64,000 nucleotides of DNA from Pirellulaceae bacterium (GCA_026004775.1 BPJU01000014.1:109497-173496); one strand, 5' to 3'; positions 45,279 to 56,482 are shown, counted from the first letter of the stretch. Notes: generated from the sequence alone by a model not told the origin. Program-made: numbers and translations.

Positions 45279-45465
45279 ATGCCGGGCACTACGGTTCGCC
45301 GCGGAAAAAAGGTGGTGCCAGGCACTACGGTTACTGCCAAAAAGGTGCTGCCAAGCATTATCGTTATCGCTAAGAGCAGTGTCAGGCACTACGCGCTACG
45401 GGCCAAACGTGGTGTCAGGCACTAGCGCCACCGCGAAAACCGTGGTGCCAGGCACTACGGTTTTT
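45279..45465. repeat. Six-copy 33-bp array with palindromic core GTGCCAGGCAC
   Basis: The core falls at 45285, 45321, 45353, 45385, 45418 and 45451 (positions of GGCACT), so the period is 32-36 bp, mostly 33. The best copies read GTGGTGCCAGGCACTACGGTT. Variants are GCCGGGCAC, CTGCCAAGCAT and GTGTCAGGCAC. The core is a palindrome with a central A. The array ends about 245 bp from the 3' end of the RAYT-like gene at 45709. Core palindromes of this kind are typical of REP elements associated with REP transposases. Confidence 0.85.
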
Positions 45466-45708
45466 CCGGCGGGGCCGCGAACCGATACCACCCCAATTGC
45501 GGATTATGCCATTAGACAATATCGGTACTTCCAGGGCGCGCGTTCGCCCCGACAGCCACTACACCGCTCAGAAAAGCCTCAACGAGAAGCCCAAAGAAAC
45601 CAAGTACCGGCTCTTACAAGCCGCCACCGGCAAGACTCTCACCCCGCAACCCCTTGCGGGCTGCTAAAAAAGATTCCGAAAAACTGAACTTTCATCCACC
45701 ACGGGACA

Positions 45709-47346
45709 CTAACTCGAGTCCAACCGATTCTCGTCCGAGCCTGCCCGCTCCTCGCGCTGGCTACGCAGCAACGCCCGCCGCCGCCTCACCCAATCGTTAA
45801 ACCCTAACAACTCCTTGGCGGTCCTCAGCGGATTGCGCACCCACGCCTCACCCGTCCGTATCACATCCGCTACCCGCAACCGCACCCGCCCGAGCACCCC
45901 GCGCAGCCTCTCCAACTCCGCCTCGCCAAAGCCCATCAGAAGCGCAACCACCCCCGCCAATTCGTCCGGATTCTCCCTTACCGGCAATAACCGCTCGACC
46001 CATTGTTGAACCTCTTCCTCCGTGCTCAAGCCGGGCAGTTGACAGGCTTGCCCCCACACCTGAAGCCAATGGGCCAAGTTCCGGCGTACCCTGTCTCGCA
46101 GATTCTCATCCAGCGGTTTTACCCGGAGCAATTCGTCCGTGATTTTCCAGTCACGACCCGGGCGGTGTATCCGCTCCTCTTCCACATCGGCGCTGGGCTT
46201 CATCAACCGCCAAATCCGCCATGTGGCAGCCAACCACCGCGAAAGCGCTACCCATTCGACCGGGTCGACCGGCCCGATGCCCGATATCCTATGCCACTGG
46301 TCGACGTCGGCTGCCGGCCAGCTCTCCCTCCGGCAATCCACCGGACCCAATGGCAGCAATTCGCGTATTTCTTCCACATAGCCATCAATTTGTATTGGCT
46401 CAACAGCGCCGGCACTCGCCGCCCCATCCGCCTGCCGGCCTTGCCGGGACGTATTTTGCCTTGATGCATTTCGCTTGGACGGACTTTGCCGTGCCGGGTT
46501 TTGCTGTGATGAATTCTGTGCACCATCCGGCATGTGTAGCCCGCCCGCTACCACTATCCCGGATTCCCGCCTCACACCCGCCACCTGGATCCTGCCACCG
46601 TCCGGAGTCCGCAGCCCCGTGATCACCAATTCATTGAGGTCCGTTACCACCTGGAGCAAGCTGTCGTCGTCTTCCAGGCCTTTCTCACGCATCAAACCCA
46701 TATATCGGTCCCACAGCGAACCGCTGTGACACACCTCTGATATCGGGACCACACCGGTCGAAACCAGTTCTATTTCTTGAATCAATGCCACCAGGATCGA
46801 ATGCGACTCGGCATTGACCGGCACCGAGCCATATCGGTCCGACCAAAAGTGGCCGCTTACCTGGTCCTCCCGGTTGAAGAGGATCGCCACGCGCTGCTTG
46901 ACCACTTGTTCGAAGAAGGGCAGCGACGCCAATTGCCCCCGCCAGTACTCAATAAACTCCACGTCCTGGCAAAGCACTTCCGGTGGCGGTGCATTACGCC
47001 TCCAGCGGATGCGGTGCTTTCTGCACCTCTTGGCAACCGGCCTGGGAAAAGCACGCTTTACGCGAAGCAGTATCTCCCCAGCCGACCAACTCCTCGCCCA
47101 CTCCGGATGCACGTGCAGATAGCTTACCCAGGCGTTGGGCAGCACAGCCGTCGAATAGAGCTCCAACGAAAAGGACGGAAGGTAGTGGTTACAAGTGTCG
47201 AGAATCGTTTTGCGCCTGTGGGCAAAATCCTTTCCTCGTAACGGGTTCTTGCCCAACAGGGCTTCCTGGCGAGAACACTCCGAGATGCACGCTACCCGCA
47301 CAGGTTGGCCGTCGGGCAAGATCTCATATCGAGCCGCACGTCCCAT
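45709..47346 (-). CDS. RAYT-like (REP-transposase family) protein lacking HUH and Tyr residues
   Basis: A 545-residue protein whose N-terminal 200 residues follow the long planctomycete TnpREP/Y1-transposase pattern as I remember it: a CSRQEALLGKNPLRGKDFAH segment, then STAVLPNAWVSYLHVHPEWA and SWSAGEILLRVKRAFP, then LASLPFFEQVVKQRVAILFN with REDQVSGHFWSDRY. Family members have N-H-L-H-V where this one has NAWVS (residues 71-75), so the HUH metal site is gone; the region that normally holds the catalytic Tyr (M-Y-V-D-L-N-P-I-R) reads ALIQEIELVSTG. A C-terminal domain of about 190 residues (LLPLGPVDCRRESWP, GIGPVDPVEWVALSRWLAAT) is shared with the gene at 60827. ATG at 47346 with GGAGG 8 nt upstream. 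It lies beside the 33-bp palindrome array. Family assignment is from recalled patterns. Confidence 0.8.
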   Translation of the reverse strand: MGRAARYEILPDGQPVRVACISECSRQEALLGKNPLRGKDFAHRRKTILDTCNHYLPSFSLELYSTAVLPNAWVSYLHVHPEWARSWSAGEILLRVKRAFPRPVAKRCRKHRIRWRRNAPPPEVLCQDVEFIEYWRGQLASLPFFEQVVKQRVAILFNREDQVSGHFWSDRYGSVPVNAESHSILVALIQEIELVSTGVVPISEVCHSGSLWDRYMGLMREKGLEDDDSLLQVVTDLNELVITGLRTPDGGRIQVAGVRRESGIVVAGGLHMPDGAQNSSQQNPARQSPSKRNASRQNTSRQGRQADGAASAGAVEPIQIDGYVEEIRELLPLGPVDCRRESWPAADVDQWHRISGIGPVDPVEWVALSRWLAATWRIWRLMKPSADVEEERIHRPGRDWKITDELLRVKPLDENLRDRVRRNLAHWLQVWGQACQLPGLSTEEEVQQWVERLLPVRENPDELAGVVALLMGFGEAELERLRGVLGRVRLRVADVIRTGEAWVRNPLRTAKELLGFNDWVRRRRALLRSQREERAGSDENRLDSS

Positions 47347-48128
47347 CGATGCCACCTCCGTTCGGCGCGCACGTCGCGGCCCACGGCGCTTGCCGAAACC
47401 CAGCCTACCCCTCCTGTCTTACTTAAATTTATCCCCACCCCTGGGAATCAAGAACGGGGTGGCCGATTTTTGGCGGTAGCCATCGATCGAGTAATTAGTA
47501 CGATCTTGTCCGGCACGAGAAGCAGCAACGCGAACAAATGGTTCTTCAAGCCGTAGTTCTAAATAAGGATTCTTGCAACTCTTTGCGGCCGTTGCACTTG
47601 TCGCATGACCGGCCGTGCACCGGCTGACTACGGCCTGTCAGACGGCCTGGCTATTGGCTCAAGGCCAAGCAGAGCAAAGGCTATGGCCTGGAGCGCTGTC
47701 GGGCATGAGGGCAACGGAAAGGGCCGGAGCTTTCGTAGCCGGCAACGGCCACTTCGTTCGAGGTAAGCGTGACCACTTCGTCTGGCAGGCGCGGAGAACT
47801 GTGGACCGGCAGTTAAGGTCTCCGCGAGTTGTTGGCCTATCCGACCCGGACCGTTTGCGTCCGCATTCAAAAGAATCTGAGCTTGTCGCACTATTTGGCT
47901 CGGTCCCCTTTCAGCTCTTGGGTCACTTGCTGCTATTGCCGACATTCCCCTTCCGTAAAGCGAACGATAACCTTCTTTGGCATGGCCGCCCTCCCTGGCT
48001 AAGCACCTGGCCTTACCAGGCACTTGGCCGACAGCAGCCGGTTCAATCCAACTCGGTTATTCCCAAATCACCACAGAGACGAAACCCTAGGCGTTCAGCT
48101 CCTGGGAAACCAGATCGCATTGGACCCG
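47347..48128. other. Intergenic, no gene recognised
   Basis: About 780 bases between two minus-strand genes. A long plus frame from 47615 runs into the antisense of the MDR reductase gene and is rejected. A 131-codon minus frame (47628-48023) has no family features. I see no RNA or clear repeat, apart from a short GCCTTACCAGGCACTTGGCC string near 48010. Confidence 0.45.
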
Positions 48129-49136
48129 TCACGGGGCGACAGAAAGCACCGTTCGGCCCACCAGTTGCCCAGACAGAATTGCCGGTACGGCCTGTACTAA
48201 ACCTTCCCAATCGACAACCCGGCACAGTTCCGTCCAGTTATCCAGGTACCATTCGCCAGCAAGACGCCTCCAAAGCTCGACCCGCCTGGCATGCGGGCAC
48301 CAGGCCGAATCGATGCCGATCAGTTTCACGCCGCGTAGCAGGAATGGATATACCGAAATTTCTAGATTGGGCCCGCCGACAAGACCACAGGCAGCAACGC
48401 ATCCGGAGGGACGTAACGATCGGAGGATCGTTGCCAAGGTCGAGCCGCCCACCGTGTCGATCGCTCCTGCCCACCTGGCGGAAAGCAAGGCTTTATCTTT
48501 GGGGGCCACCAGTTCATTGCGATCCAGAATCTGGCTGGCCCCTAGTCGCTTCAGCCAGTCGTGACGGTCTTTCTTGCCAGTGGAAGCGGCGACTTCGTAA
48601 CCGACGTGAGCCAGGAGCCGCACCGCCAGCGCGCCGACGCCTCCGGTAGCTCCCGTCACCAGCACCGGGCCTGTACCCGGCTGAATCCCTTCATGGATCA
48701 GACTGTCCACAGCCAACGCGGCTGTCAGCCCCGCCGTTCCCATGGCCATCGCCCACTGCGCATCTCGATCTGTGGGGAGGGCCACCGGCCAATCGGCGGG
48801 AACGCGGATGTACTCGGCCCAACCTCCCCAACGACCTGCGCCCAAGTCGTAGCCGGTGACGAGCACTTCGCAGCCCACCGGCCACCGGCTCGACGAGCTT
48901 TGTACAACCTGTCCAGCCGCATCGATCCCGGGAACGTGCGGGAAACCCTTCACGATTCCCGGATGGCCTTGTGCAGCCAAGGCATCCTTGTAGTTAAGAG
49001 ACGAATACCGCACGGCAATGAGCACGTCACCGTCCGGTAGCCGTCGGGTTGGTACCTGGCACACCTCCCCATAAAGCTGATCGTCAGCCTTACGAGGCAC
49101 CAGATACGCGCGCATCGTCTCAGGAAGTCTAAACAC
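48129..49136 (-). CDS. acuI: Acrylyl-CoA reductase-type MDR oxidoreductase (YhdH/AcuI family)
   Basis: A 335-residue NADPH-dependent medium-chain dehydrogenase/reductase of the zinc-free YhdH/AcuI group. Recognisable features are YSSLNYKDALAAQGHPGIV, FPHVPGIDAAGQVV, GYDLGAGRWGGWAEY, MAMGTAGLTAALAVDSL, the nucleotide-binding VLVTGATGGVGALAVRLLAH and ASTGKKDRHDWLKRLGA, and LLRGVKLIGIDSAWCP. AcuI reduces acryloyl-CoA to propionyl-CoA, for example in DMSP catabolism or hydroxypropionate pathways; members can also reduce quinones or enoyl compounds. The start appears to be GTG at 49136, with an ATG seven codons later as an alternative. Divergent from the dimethylformamidase-like gene. Symbol is a family label, not proof of substrate. 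Confidence 0.88.
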   Translation of the reverse strand: MFRLPETMRAYLVPRKADDQLYGEVCQVPTRRLPDGDVLIAVRYSSLNYKDALAAQGHPGIVKGFPHVPGIDAAGQVVQSSSSRWPVGCEVLVTGYDLGAGRWGGWAEYIRVPADWPVALPTDRDAQWAMAMGTAGLTAALAVDSLIHEGIQPGTGPVLVTGATGGVGALAVRLLAHVGYEVAASTGKKDRHDWLKRLGASQILDRNELVAPKDKALLSARWAGAIDTVGGSTLATILRSLRPSGCVAACGLVGGPNLEISVYPFLLRGVKLIGIDSAWCPHARRVELWRRLAGEWYLDNWTELCRVVDWEGLVQAVPAILSGQLVGRTVLSVAP

Positions 49137-49271
49137 GGTTCGGTTCCCGTTTCCTAAAAACTGTGCGGCATGCCGGGTGGACCATGCGATTTTACCACAG
49201 CGGTACTCCCAGCGGCACCGCTCGCACTATAATCGAACACGTCCCTGGTGGGTCTTTCGGGAGGAGCAGCG

Positions 49272-50825
49272 ATGGGCGATCTGTACGATATGGGCCGCCG
49301 ATGGCCAAGACGCACGTTCTTGCAAGCGACGGCGACTGTCGGATCACTGGGTTGGCTGGGGATTCCGGCTGTGGTTGGCCAGGTGGCCAGCCGACCGGAC
49401 AATCCCGTGGTGCGAGAAAACCAGAAGCCGGGCAGCACCGATTGGCAGCTTACTCGCGTGCGTCTGGAAAAGCCGGGAGGGTTGCGTAGCCAATGGATCG
49501 AGGGCTACTGTACGCGCCAGAGTGTTTCTGCCGGGGAATCGATCGACATTTGTGTTTCGACCGACCCGCCGCGACGTTTCCAGATCGAGATTTTCCGCAC
49601 CGGTTACTATGGGGGCTGCGGGGCACGTCACATGACCACGTTGGGGCCGTTTAGCGGGCGGGCGCAACCGGTGCCGCCCGTCGGGCCTCGGCGGTTGCGC
49701 GAATGCCGGTGGGAGCCATGCGTCTCCCTGAAAATCCCTGAAGACTGGCTGAGCGGCGTATACTTGGGACGCCTTACGACGCTGCCGGAAAGGCCCGATG
49801 AGCCGTACTGGCAAAGCTACGTGATCTTCATTGTCAAAGACGATCGCCCAGCCGATATCTTGTTCCAATGCTCGGACAACACCTGGCAATGTTACAATCA
49901 ATGGCCGGATGGCTATTCGGTGTATACGGCTCCCGAGGGGACGCAGGGGCCGTGGGCTGATGTCAGCTTCGACCGCCCCTATGCGTCGTATCCTCAGATC
50001 TATGACAACCCGCAGTCGGTCGGTTCCGGAGAGTGGTTGTGTTTCGAGTTTCCGTTTGCATATTGGCTGGAGTCGCAGGGTTATGACGTGACGTATTGTT
50101 CCAACAGCGATATGCTCAGTCCGGAGCGGGCGCTGAAATGCAAAGTATTTTTGAGCGTTGGCCACGATGAATACTGGGATATTCGTCAGTTCCAGTCGGT
50201 CGTTGCGCTGAGAGACGCCGGCGTGAGCGTGATGTTTTTTTCCGGTAATGCTGTCTGTTGGGTCAGTCCTTATCGAGAAAGCTCCAGTGGCGTGCCGAAT
50301 CGGATCATTTTTCGTGGTGGCCCCTACGGAGGCGACTATCGTTGGGCGGTGTTGCGGGAGAGGGAGCACGGGCCGTTTCCGCATCGAGGACCGGACGAAG
50401 GGTATTTGATCGGAGCCCGAAACGTCGAGCCGGTAAACGGCGGCGGCGATTGGGTCGTGCAACAGCCGGAGCACTGGATCTTCGAGGGGACCGAGATGCG
50501 CCGCGGCGACCGCATTCCCGGATTGGTGGGTTGGGAGTTCCACGGCGACCCGCCTTCGGATTTGCCGGGTTTGGAAATTGTGGCCGGGGGAACTGCTTGG
50601 CACGGCGGCACCCAACCTCAAACGTGGACAGCCACGATCTATCCGGGACCGCGCAACAACTTCGTGTTCAACGCATCGACGATCTTCTGGTGCCAGGGAT
50701 TGGCCAGCCCACCCGGGCACATGTTGCCCTGGTCGCATTGGAGTCGCCCGCATGGTCCGGACGTGCGCGTGCAGCGAATCACAGCCAACTTGTTGAACCG
50801 CGCGATTCGGGCCGGGACGCCGTGA
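49272..50825 (+). CDS. N,N-dimethylformamidase beta-subunit-like Tat-exported protein
   Basis: A 517-residue protein with a twin-arginine signal (RRWPRRTFLQATATVGSLG), so it is exported folded. The body matches the domain of the large subunit of N,N-dimethylformamidase: a beta-sandwich first half (YCTRQSVSAGESIDICVST, RTGYYGGCGARHM) and a glutamine-amidotransferase-like second half with SVGHDEYWDIRQ, VMFFSGNAVCWVSPY and IPGLVGWEFHGDPP. In true DMFase an iron site acts in hydrolysis; many homologues have unknown substrates. GGGAGGAG lies 6 nt before the ATG at 49272, so the earlier in-frame codon at 49248 is rejected. It precedes the octaheme cytochrome gene by 62 bp in the same direction and may be co-transcribed. 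Confidence 0.87.
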   Translation: MGDLYDMGRRWPRRTFLQATATVGSLGWLGIPAVVGQVASRPDNPVVRENQKPGSTDWQLTRVRLEKPGGLRSQWIEGYCTRQSVSAGESIDICVSTDPPRRFQIEIFRTGYYGGCGARHMTTLGPFSGRAQPVPPVGPRRLRECRWEPCVSLKIPEDWLSGVYLGRLTTLPERPDEPYWQSYVIFIVKDDRPADILFQCSDNTWQCYNQWPDGYSVYTAPEGTQGPWADVSFDRPYASYPQIYDNPQSVGSGEWLCFEFPFAYWLESQGYDVTYCSNSDMLSPERALKCKVFLSVGHDEYWDIRQFQSVVALRDAGVSVMFFSGNAVCWVSPYRESSSGVPNRIIFRGGPYGGDYRWAVLREREHGPFPHRGPDEGYLIGARNVEPVNGGGDWVVQQPEHWIFEGTEMRRGDRIPGLVGWEFHGDPPSDLPGLEIVAGGTAWHGGTQPQTWTATIYPGPRNNFVFNASTIFWCQGLASPPGHMLPWSHWSRPHGPDVRVQRITANLLNRAIRAGTP

Positions 50826-50887
50826 GAAAAAATTCCGTAATTTCTTTCAAAAAATGCTTTACATGCGGTTTATCAAGAGGGTAAACA

Positions 50888-53466
50888 GTGAAACGTAAGC
50901 GTGGTCTCCATCGGGAGGATCATGCTCCAGCGCATCGGGCTGGGGGTACGTCGGGCGCAGCTACGGCTCCGCCGCGGCATTCAGGCCGCCGGATTCTCGG
51001 GGTAGCTGCTCTGGCGGTCGGACTGCTCGGCGGTGCCGTGCTGGCCGACTGGTACTGGGCTCTGCCCGACTCGGTCACTGCGACCTACGTCGGTAGCCAA
51101 GCATGCGCGGAATGCCATCAGTCGCAGTATCGAAGTTGGCTCTCCTCGCACCATTTTTACGCCATGCAACCGGCCACGGAAGAAACGGTGCTGGGCGATT
51201 TTAATGATGCGGAACTGCATTACCACGGAATTGTGGCTCGCATGTACAAGCGAGATGGGCAGTTCTGGGTGCGTACGGAAGGTCCCGACGGTCAATTGCA
51301 TGACTACCCCGTCAAGTACACGTTTGGTGTGGAACCTTTGCAGCAGTACCTGGTGGAATTCGAGGCTCCGGAGGACGCCGGGCCGAACACCGTGGGACGA
51401 TTACAGGTGCTGCGGGAATGTTGGGATACCCGGCAAAAACGGTGGTTTTACCTGCCACCCCCCGACGTCCCGGAGAAGCTTGATCCGAGTGACGATCTTC
51501 ACTGGACCGGCATCGGCCAGCGCTGGAATACGATGTGTGCCGAGTGCCACTCGACGGATGTCCGCAAGAACTTTGACCCAGCCACGGGACGTTACCGCAC
51601 CACCTTCAGCGAAATCAGCGTCGGCTGCGAGGCCTGCCACGGACCGGGAAGCGTACATATCCAGCTAGCCAAGGCGTATTCGCTTTTCTGGGATCGGAAG
51701 CGCGGTTACGGATTTGCGCGGCTGAAGGGTGATAGTCCGGATCCTCAGATCGAAACGTGCGCCTATTGCCATTCGCGGCGTCGCGTATTGGACGAATCGC
51801 AAGGGGCTGGCCAGTCGTTTTTCGACCGTTGTGCTCTGGAACTGCCTTCAGCCCAGACCTACTTTGCGGATGGCCAGATACTGGATGAGGTGTACGAAGT
51901 GGGAAGTTTCTGGCAGAGCCGGATGTATCACCAAAAGATTCGCTGTAGCGACTGTCACGACCCGCATACGGCGCGTTTGAAGCATTCGGGCAACGCGGTG
52001 TGTACTTCATGCCATCAGCATCCGGCTGGACGCTATGATACGCCCAGCCACCACCATCATCGTCCCGGTTCCCCTGGGGCACAATGTGTCAACTGCCACA
52101 TGCCCGAAACAGTTTATATGGAAGTCGACGGCCGGCGGGATCATAGTTTGCGCGTACCGCGACCGGACCTTTCGGTGCGTTTGGGCGTACCGAATGCGTG
52201 TACGGCTTGTCATTTGGAGCGAGTGCAGGTCGAGCCGCAGAAGCGTGCGGAACTCGGCCAATACCGCGACTGGGTAACAGCCGCGCGCCGCGATCCGCAA
52301 CTCCGCCAGGCACTTCAACTCGTCGATCAATGGGCTGCTCAAAGCGTCGAGCAGTGGTATGGCGATTCCCCTGCACGCCGAATGCGGCATTATGGGGAAT
52401 ATCTGGCAAGTGCTTGGGAAAATGCGCCCTCTGCCGTGCCACACGTGCTGGAGTTGTGTCGGAGCAAGCACTATCCGGCGGTGATCCGGGCGGCGGGGTG
52501 GGCCTGGTTGGTGTCAGCCGCCGACCGCCAGGCGCTGGCCCACGCACGAGACGCGCTTCATGACCCGCATCCACTGGTTCGCGCCGCAGCCGTCACGCTA
52601 TGGGAGCCTTTCCTGCCCAGCCCTGACGACGTCCGGATGTTGGATGCCTCGCAACGCCAGGCTTTGGCTGAATATGTCGGACAGCAGTTCGCTCCCCTCT
52701 GGCCAATGCTCTCCGACCCGGCCAAAGCTGTCCGCACGCAGGCGGCCTCGATTTTGGGCCGTATTCCCGCCGCGCTACTGGTGCTGGTGACCGACGGCCA
52801 ACAGCGCCGGCAACTGCAACAGGCCGCCGAAGAATGGATTCATACCCTGCACGTCCATAATGACCGCGCCGGCTCACACGTGGCCTTGGGCGTCTACTAC
52901 GAAGCCCAAGGCGACGACCAGCGAGCCGAACAGGCGTATCGCACGGCGCTGCGCGTGGAACCGAACACCGTGGGACCTCGCAGCAACCTGGCCGCATTGC
53001 TCGAACGCCGCCTGCACGGCCTCCAGCAACAATGGCAACAAGCGCTCATCGCCCGCAACCAGGCACAGGCCCAGTCCCTCGCCGGCCCGATGGCTGATCT
53101 TCAGCTACAAGTGACCGAGCTGAGAAGCCAGGAGTTGGAACTGTTGGCACGCGATGCCCGCCTTGCGCCGGACAATCCGGATGTCCTCTACCGATACGGG
53201 CTTGCCTTGTATCTGAATGGCCGGGCGGACGAGGCGGCTCAGGTCTTGGAGCGGGGCGCCCAATTGGAGCGCCGCACCAGCCGTTTTCCATTGGCCCTGG
53301 CACTTCTCTACGAGAAACTTCAATCAGTGGTCCAAAGCGCTGGAACACGCCCGCAGACTTTTGGAACTTGATCCCGAACAATCCGGAATACCAGCGGTTG
53401 ATCCAGAATTTTGCAGAGAAAGCCGATGCGGCGGGCGCTGGTTCCCCGGCGCCGTCCGAACCTTGA
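50888..53466 (+). CDS. Octaheme c-type cytochrome with HEAT-like and TPR regions, 3' end frameshifted
   Basis: A membrane-anchored multiheme cytochrome. Residues 34-54 are a transmembrane anchor (ILGVAALAVGLLGGAVLADW). Eight CxxCH sites follow: CAECH, CAECH, CEACH, CAYCH, CSDCH, CTSCH, CVNCH and CTACH, in a cytochrome c554/NapC-like domain (about residues 65-430). Then come HEAT-like repeats (HPLVRAAAVTLW, DPAKAVRTQAASIL) and TPRs (HVALGVYYEAQGDDQRAEQA, PDVLYRYGLALYLNGRADEA). The main frame stops at 53371, but the TPR pattern continues in other frames as NQWSKALEHARRLLELDP and NNPEYQRLIQNFAEKAD to 53466, implying two extra bases near 53321 and 53376. The start is GTG at 50888 after GAGGG. Electron transfer in the periplasm; partner possibly the upstream gene. 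Confidence 0.9.
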
Positions 53467-53524
53467 CTTCTCCCGTGATGTTTCCGATCGCTGCGGGGCC
53501 TCTCGTGAACGTGGAAAAACAAAC

Positions 53525-53555
53525 CCGGCAGGCCATTTCGTCGGTTGCCTGCCGG
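53525..53555. other. Perfect hairpin after the cytochrome gene
   Basis: CCGGCAGGC, 13-nt loop, GCCTGCCGG: a perfect 9-bp stem 59 bp after the repaired stop of the cytochrome gene and 78 bp before the rhomboid gene. There is no T-run on either strand, so it is not a classical terminator; it might protect or process the transcript. Confidence 0.5.
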
Positions 53556-53633
53556 CTTGCCGGCAACATTAGGATCTCGTAGAAAACAGAAGCCATTTCC
53601 CAATACGGAAAAAAACGCAAGTCGGGTGAGCCT

Positions 53634-54426
53634 ATGTTTCCCATTCGCGACAACATTCCCTCGGAAACTTTTCCGTTCGTAAATTATGGCATCATTATTT
53701 CCTGCGTGCTGGTATTTTTGATGCAGCTTAGTGACGAAAGTCGTGAAGGAACGTTGACCGAGCGGTTCGCGATGGTGCCTGCGCGACTTACTCGTCCCAG
53801 CCAGCCTGTGGTGATCCGGGAGAGAGGACGCACAGGGTGGCTGGAGTTCGAGCGGGTGCGCGAACTGGCACGTCCCGACTTTCCCGTTTGGCTAACCACG
53901 TTGACGTGCATTTTCCTGCACGGTGAGTTGGTTGCATCTGATAGGAAACATGTGGTTTCTGTTCATCTTCGGTGATAATGTCGAAGACCGACTCGGCCAT
54001 CTACCATATCTGGTGTTCTATTGTCTGTGTGGTGTGATAGCTAGTTTGGCCCATTGGTATATGTATCCGGAATCACCCGTTCCGACGGTGGGGGCAAGTG
54101 GTGCCATAGCAGGAGTGATGGGAGCTTACTATGTGCTTTATCCTCGCTCGATGGTTCTAACGTTAGTACCCCTCTATTTTTACATAACTTTCCTAGTTCT
54201 TCCGGCCCCGATTTTCTTGGGTTTATGGTTTCTCTTCCAGTTGGTACAGGGTACCGCGTCGGTGTCGGACCTCAGTGCGGGAGGGGTGGCGTGGTGGGCG
54301 CACATTGGCGGGTTTGTTGCCGGCGGCGCTGTGGGCTTGGTGCTGCGCGCCACCGGTTGGGGGCGCAAGAAAGTGGTTCGTTATCGCCCCGGAACAGAGC
54401 GGATCGGTTGGATTCGGGCGAGGTAG
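53634..54426 (+). CDS. Rhomboid family intramembrane serine protease, one frameshift
   Basis: Rhomboids cut transmembrane substrates with a Ser-His dyad. The first frame gives the start (MFPIRDNIPSETFPFVNYG, first TM helix IIISCVLVFLMQL) and reaches TCIFLHG. The second frame picks up as SWLHLIGNMWFLFIFGDNVE and DRLGHLPYLVFYCLCG, followed by the catalytic Ser in GASGAIAGVMGAYYV and the His in AHIGGFVAGGAVG. The expected joint FLHGSWLHLIGNMW needs removal of one base near 53925 (GGTGAGTTGG). Repaired length is about 263 residues with six or more helices. GGGTGAG lies upstream of the ATG at 53634. Either a sequencing error or an inactivating mutation. Confidence 0.88.
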
Positions 54427-54533
54427 ATCCCTGTTGTAACGGCGCAAAAGTTGGCGTTTTGGCCTGCCAAATACCGGACGCTGATAATAGGAACAAACAA
54501 TCGAAGTGAACCAATTTGAAAAGGAAGTTTTTC

Positions 54534-55649
<1,116 letters not shown>

Positions 55650-56076
55650 TCCGTGTAGCCTTGCCTTATGGAATACGACAGTTGATCAAGGCAGGGCCGG
55701 AAGTCGTCGTGCCGGTTCCCAGCCCGCACACCTTGGGCAATTTGATAGACGCGCTGGAAGTGCACTATCCATCGCTGCGCCACACGTTGCGTGACCAGGA
55801 GGGGAATCGGCGGCCGTACATTCGGTTTTATGCCTGCCGCATCGACATTTCCTTCTGGAGTTGGGAGTCTGGCCTGCCGGAAAGCGTGGTACAAGGGCAA
55901 GAACCGCTTTTGGTGGTGGGAGCTGTGTCCGGAGGTTAAACGGTGTTCTACCTTTGGCTGGTTGCGCAAAGCGAGGGCCGCTGGTGTCGTTAAACGGGAC
56001 TGGTTGTGTCGGGCGACGTGTGCTCATTGAGCGGCGTGGCTGGCAAGCTGGTTGTTGAAATCGGATCGGCAAATTC

Positions 56077-56454
56077 ATGGACAAGAAAATATGGTGGCTG
56101 ATGCTGGGCGGCGCGCTGGGGACCCTGGCTCGGTATTGTCTGGCCGGCTACGTCTATCGCTGGTCGGGTAGTGGTTTTCCGTGGGGCACCGTGGTGGTCA
56201 ACGTGACCGGGTGCGTGGTTGCCGGGACTTTGTGGGGAGTTTTTGAAGAGCGTTGGGTGGTATCACCCGAGCTGCGGACGGCGGTGATGGTGGGCTTTCT
56301 GGGGGCCTTTACGACGTTCTCGACGATGATAGTGGAGACCAACGAGCTGTTGCGGCTCGGCCAGTGGTGGGCGGCTGTTGGGAACCTTCTGCTGCAAAAC
56401 GGACTCGGCTGGCTAGCCTTTTGGACCGCACTCACCGTGGCGCGGCAATTGTAG
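56077..56454 (+). CDS. crcB: Fluoride exporter CrcB/FluC
   Basis: A 125-residue four-helix membrane protein of the Fluc/CrcB family, which forms dual-topology dimers exporting fluoride. The motifs are present: GGALGTLARYCLAG in helix 1, PWGTVVVNVTGCVVAGTLWG in helix 2 (the Asn of the pore) and GFLGAFTTFSTMIVET (the Na-site and Phe-box region). Its length is normal. The neighbour 28 bp downstream encodes a DUF190 protein, a frequent partner of crcB. I looked for a fluoride riboswitch in the 137 bp upstream and did not find the expected pattern. No good ribosome-binding site is visible before the ATG. Confidence 0.94.
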   Translation: MDKKIWWLMLGGALGTLARYCLAGYVYRWSGSGFPWGTVVVNVTGCVVAGTLWGVFEERWVVSPELRTAVMVGFLGAFTTFSTMIVETNELLRLGQWWAAVGNLLLQNGLGWLAFWTALTVARQL

Positions 56455-56482
56455 GCAAACGGCGGTTTCGGGAGAGTCGATC

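Noticed and set aside
44847..45389. 180-codon minus-strand Ser/Pro-rich frame
   Set aside because: It spans two tandem repeat arrays that dictate the composition; no ribosome-binding site or domain.
45279..45465. CRISPR array
   Set aside because: The period is about 33 bp with a conserved core of only 15-21 bp and remaining spacer-like parts too short and partly similar; no cas genes are present. A palindromic repeat array explains it better.
47615..48649. 344-codon plus-strand frame
   Set aside because: Its second half is antisense to the well-supported MDR reductase gene, and the first half shows no family features.
49344..50753. 469-codon minus-strand frame
   Set aside because: Antisense shadow of the dimethylformamidase-like gene.
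53525..53555. Rho-independent terminator after the cytochrome gene
   Set aside because: The hairpin is perfect but no T-run follows on either strand, so I list it only as a hairpin.
55940..56076. Fluoride riboswitch before crcB
   Set aside because: I looked for the conserved GGNGAUGG and CUGAUG-type elements and did not find a convincing arrangement.
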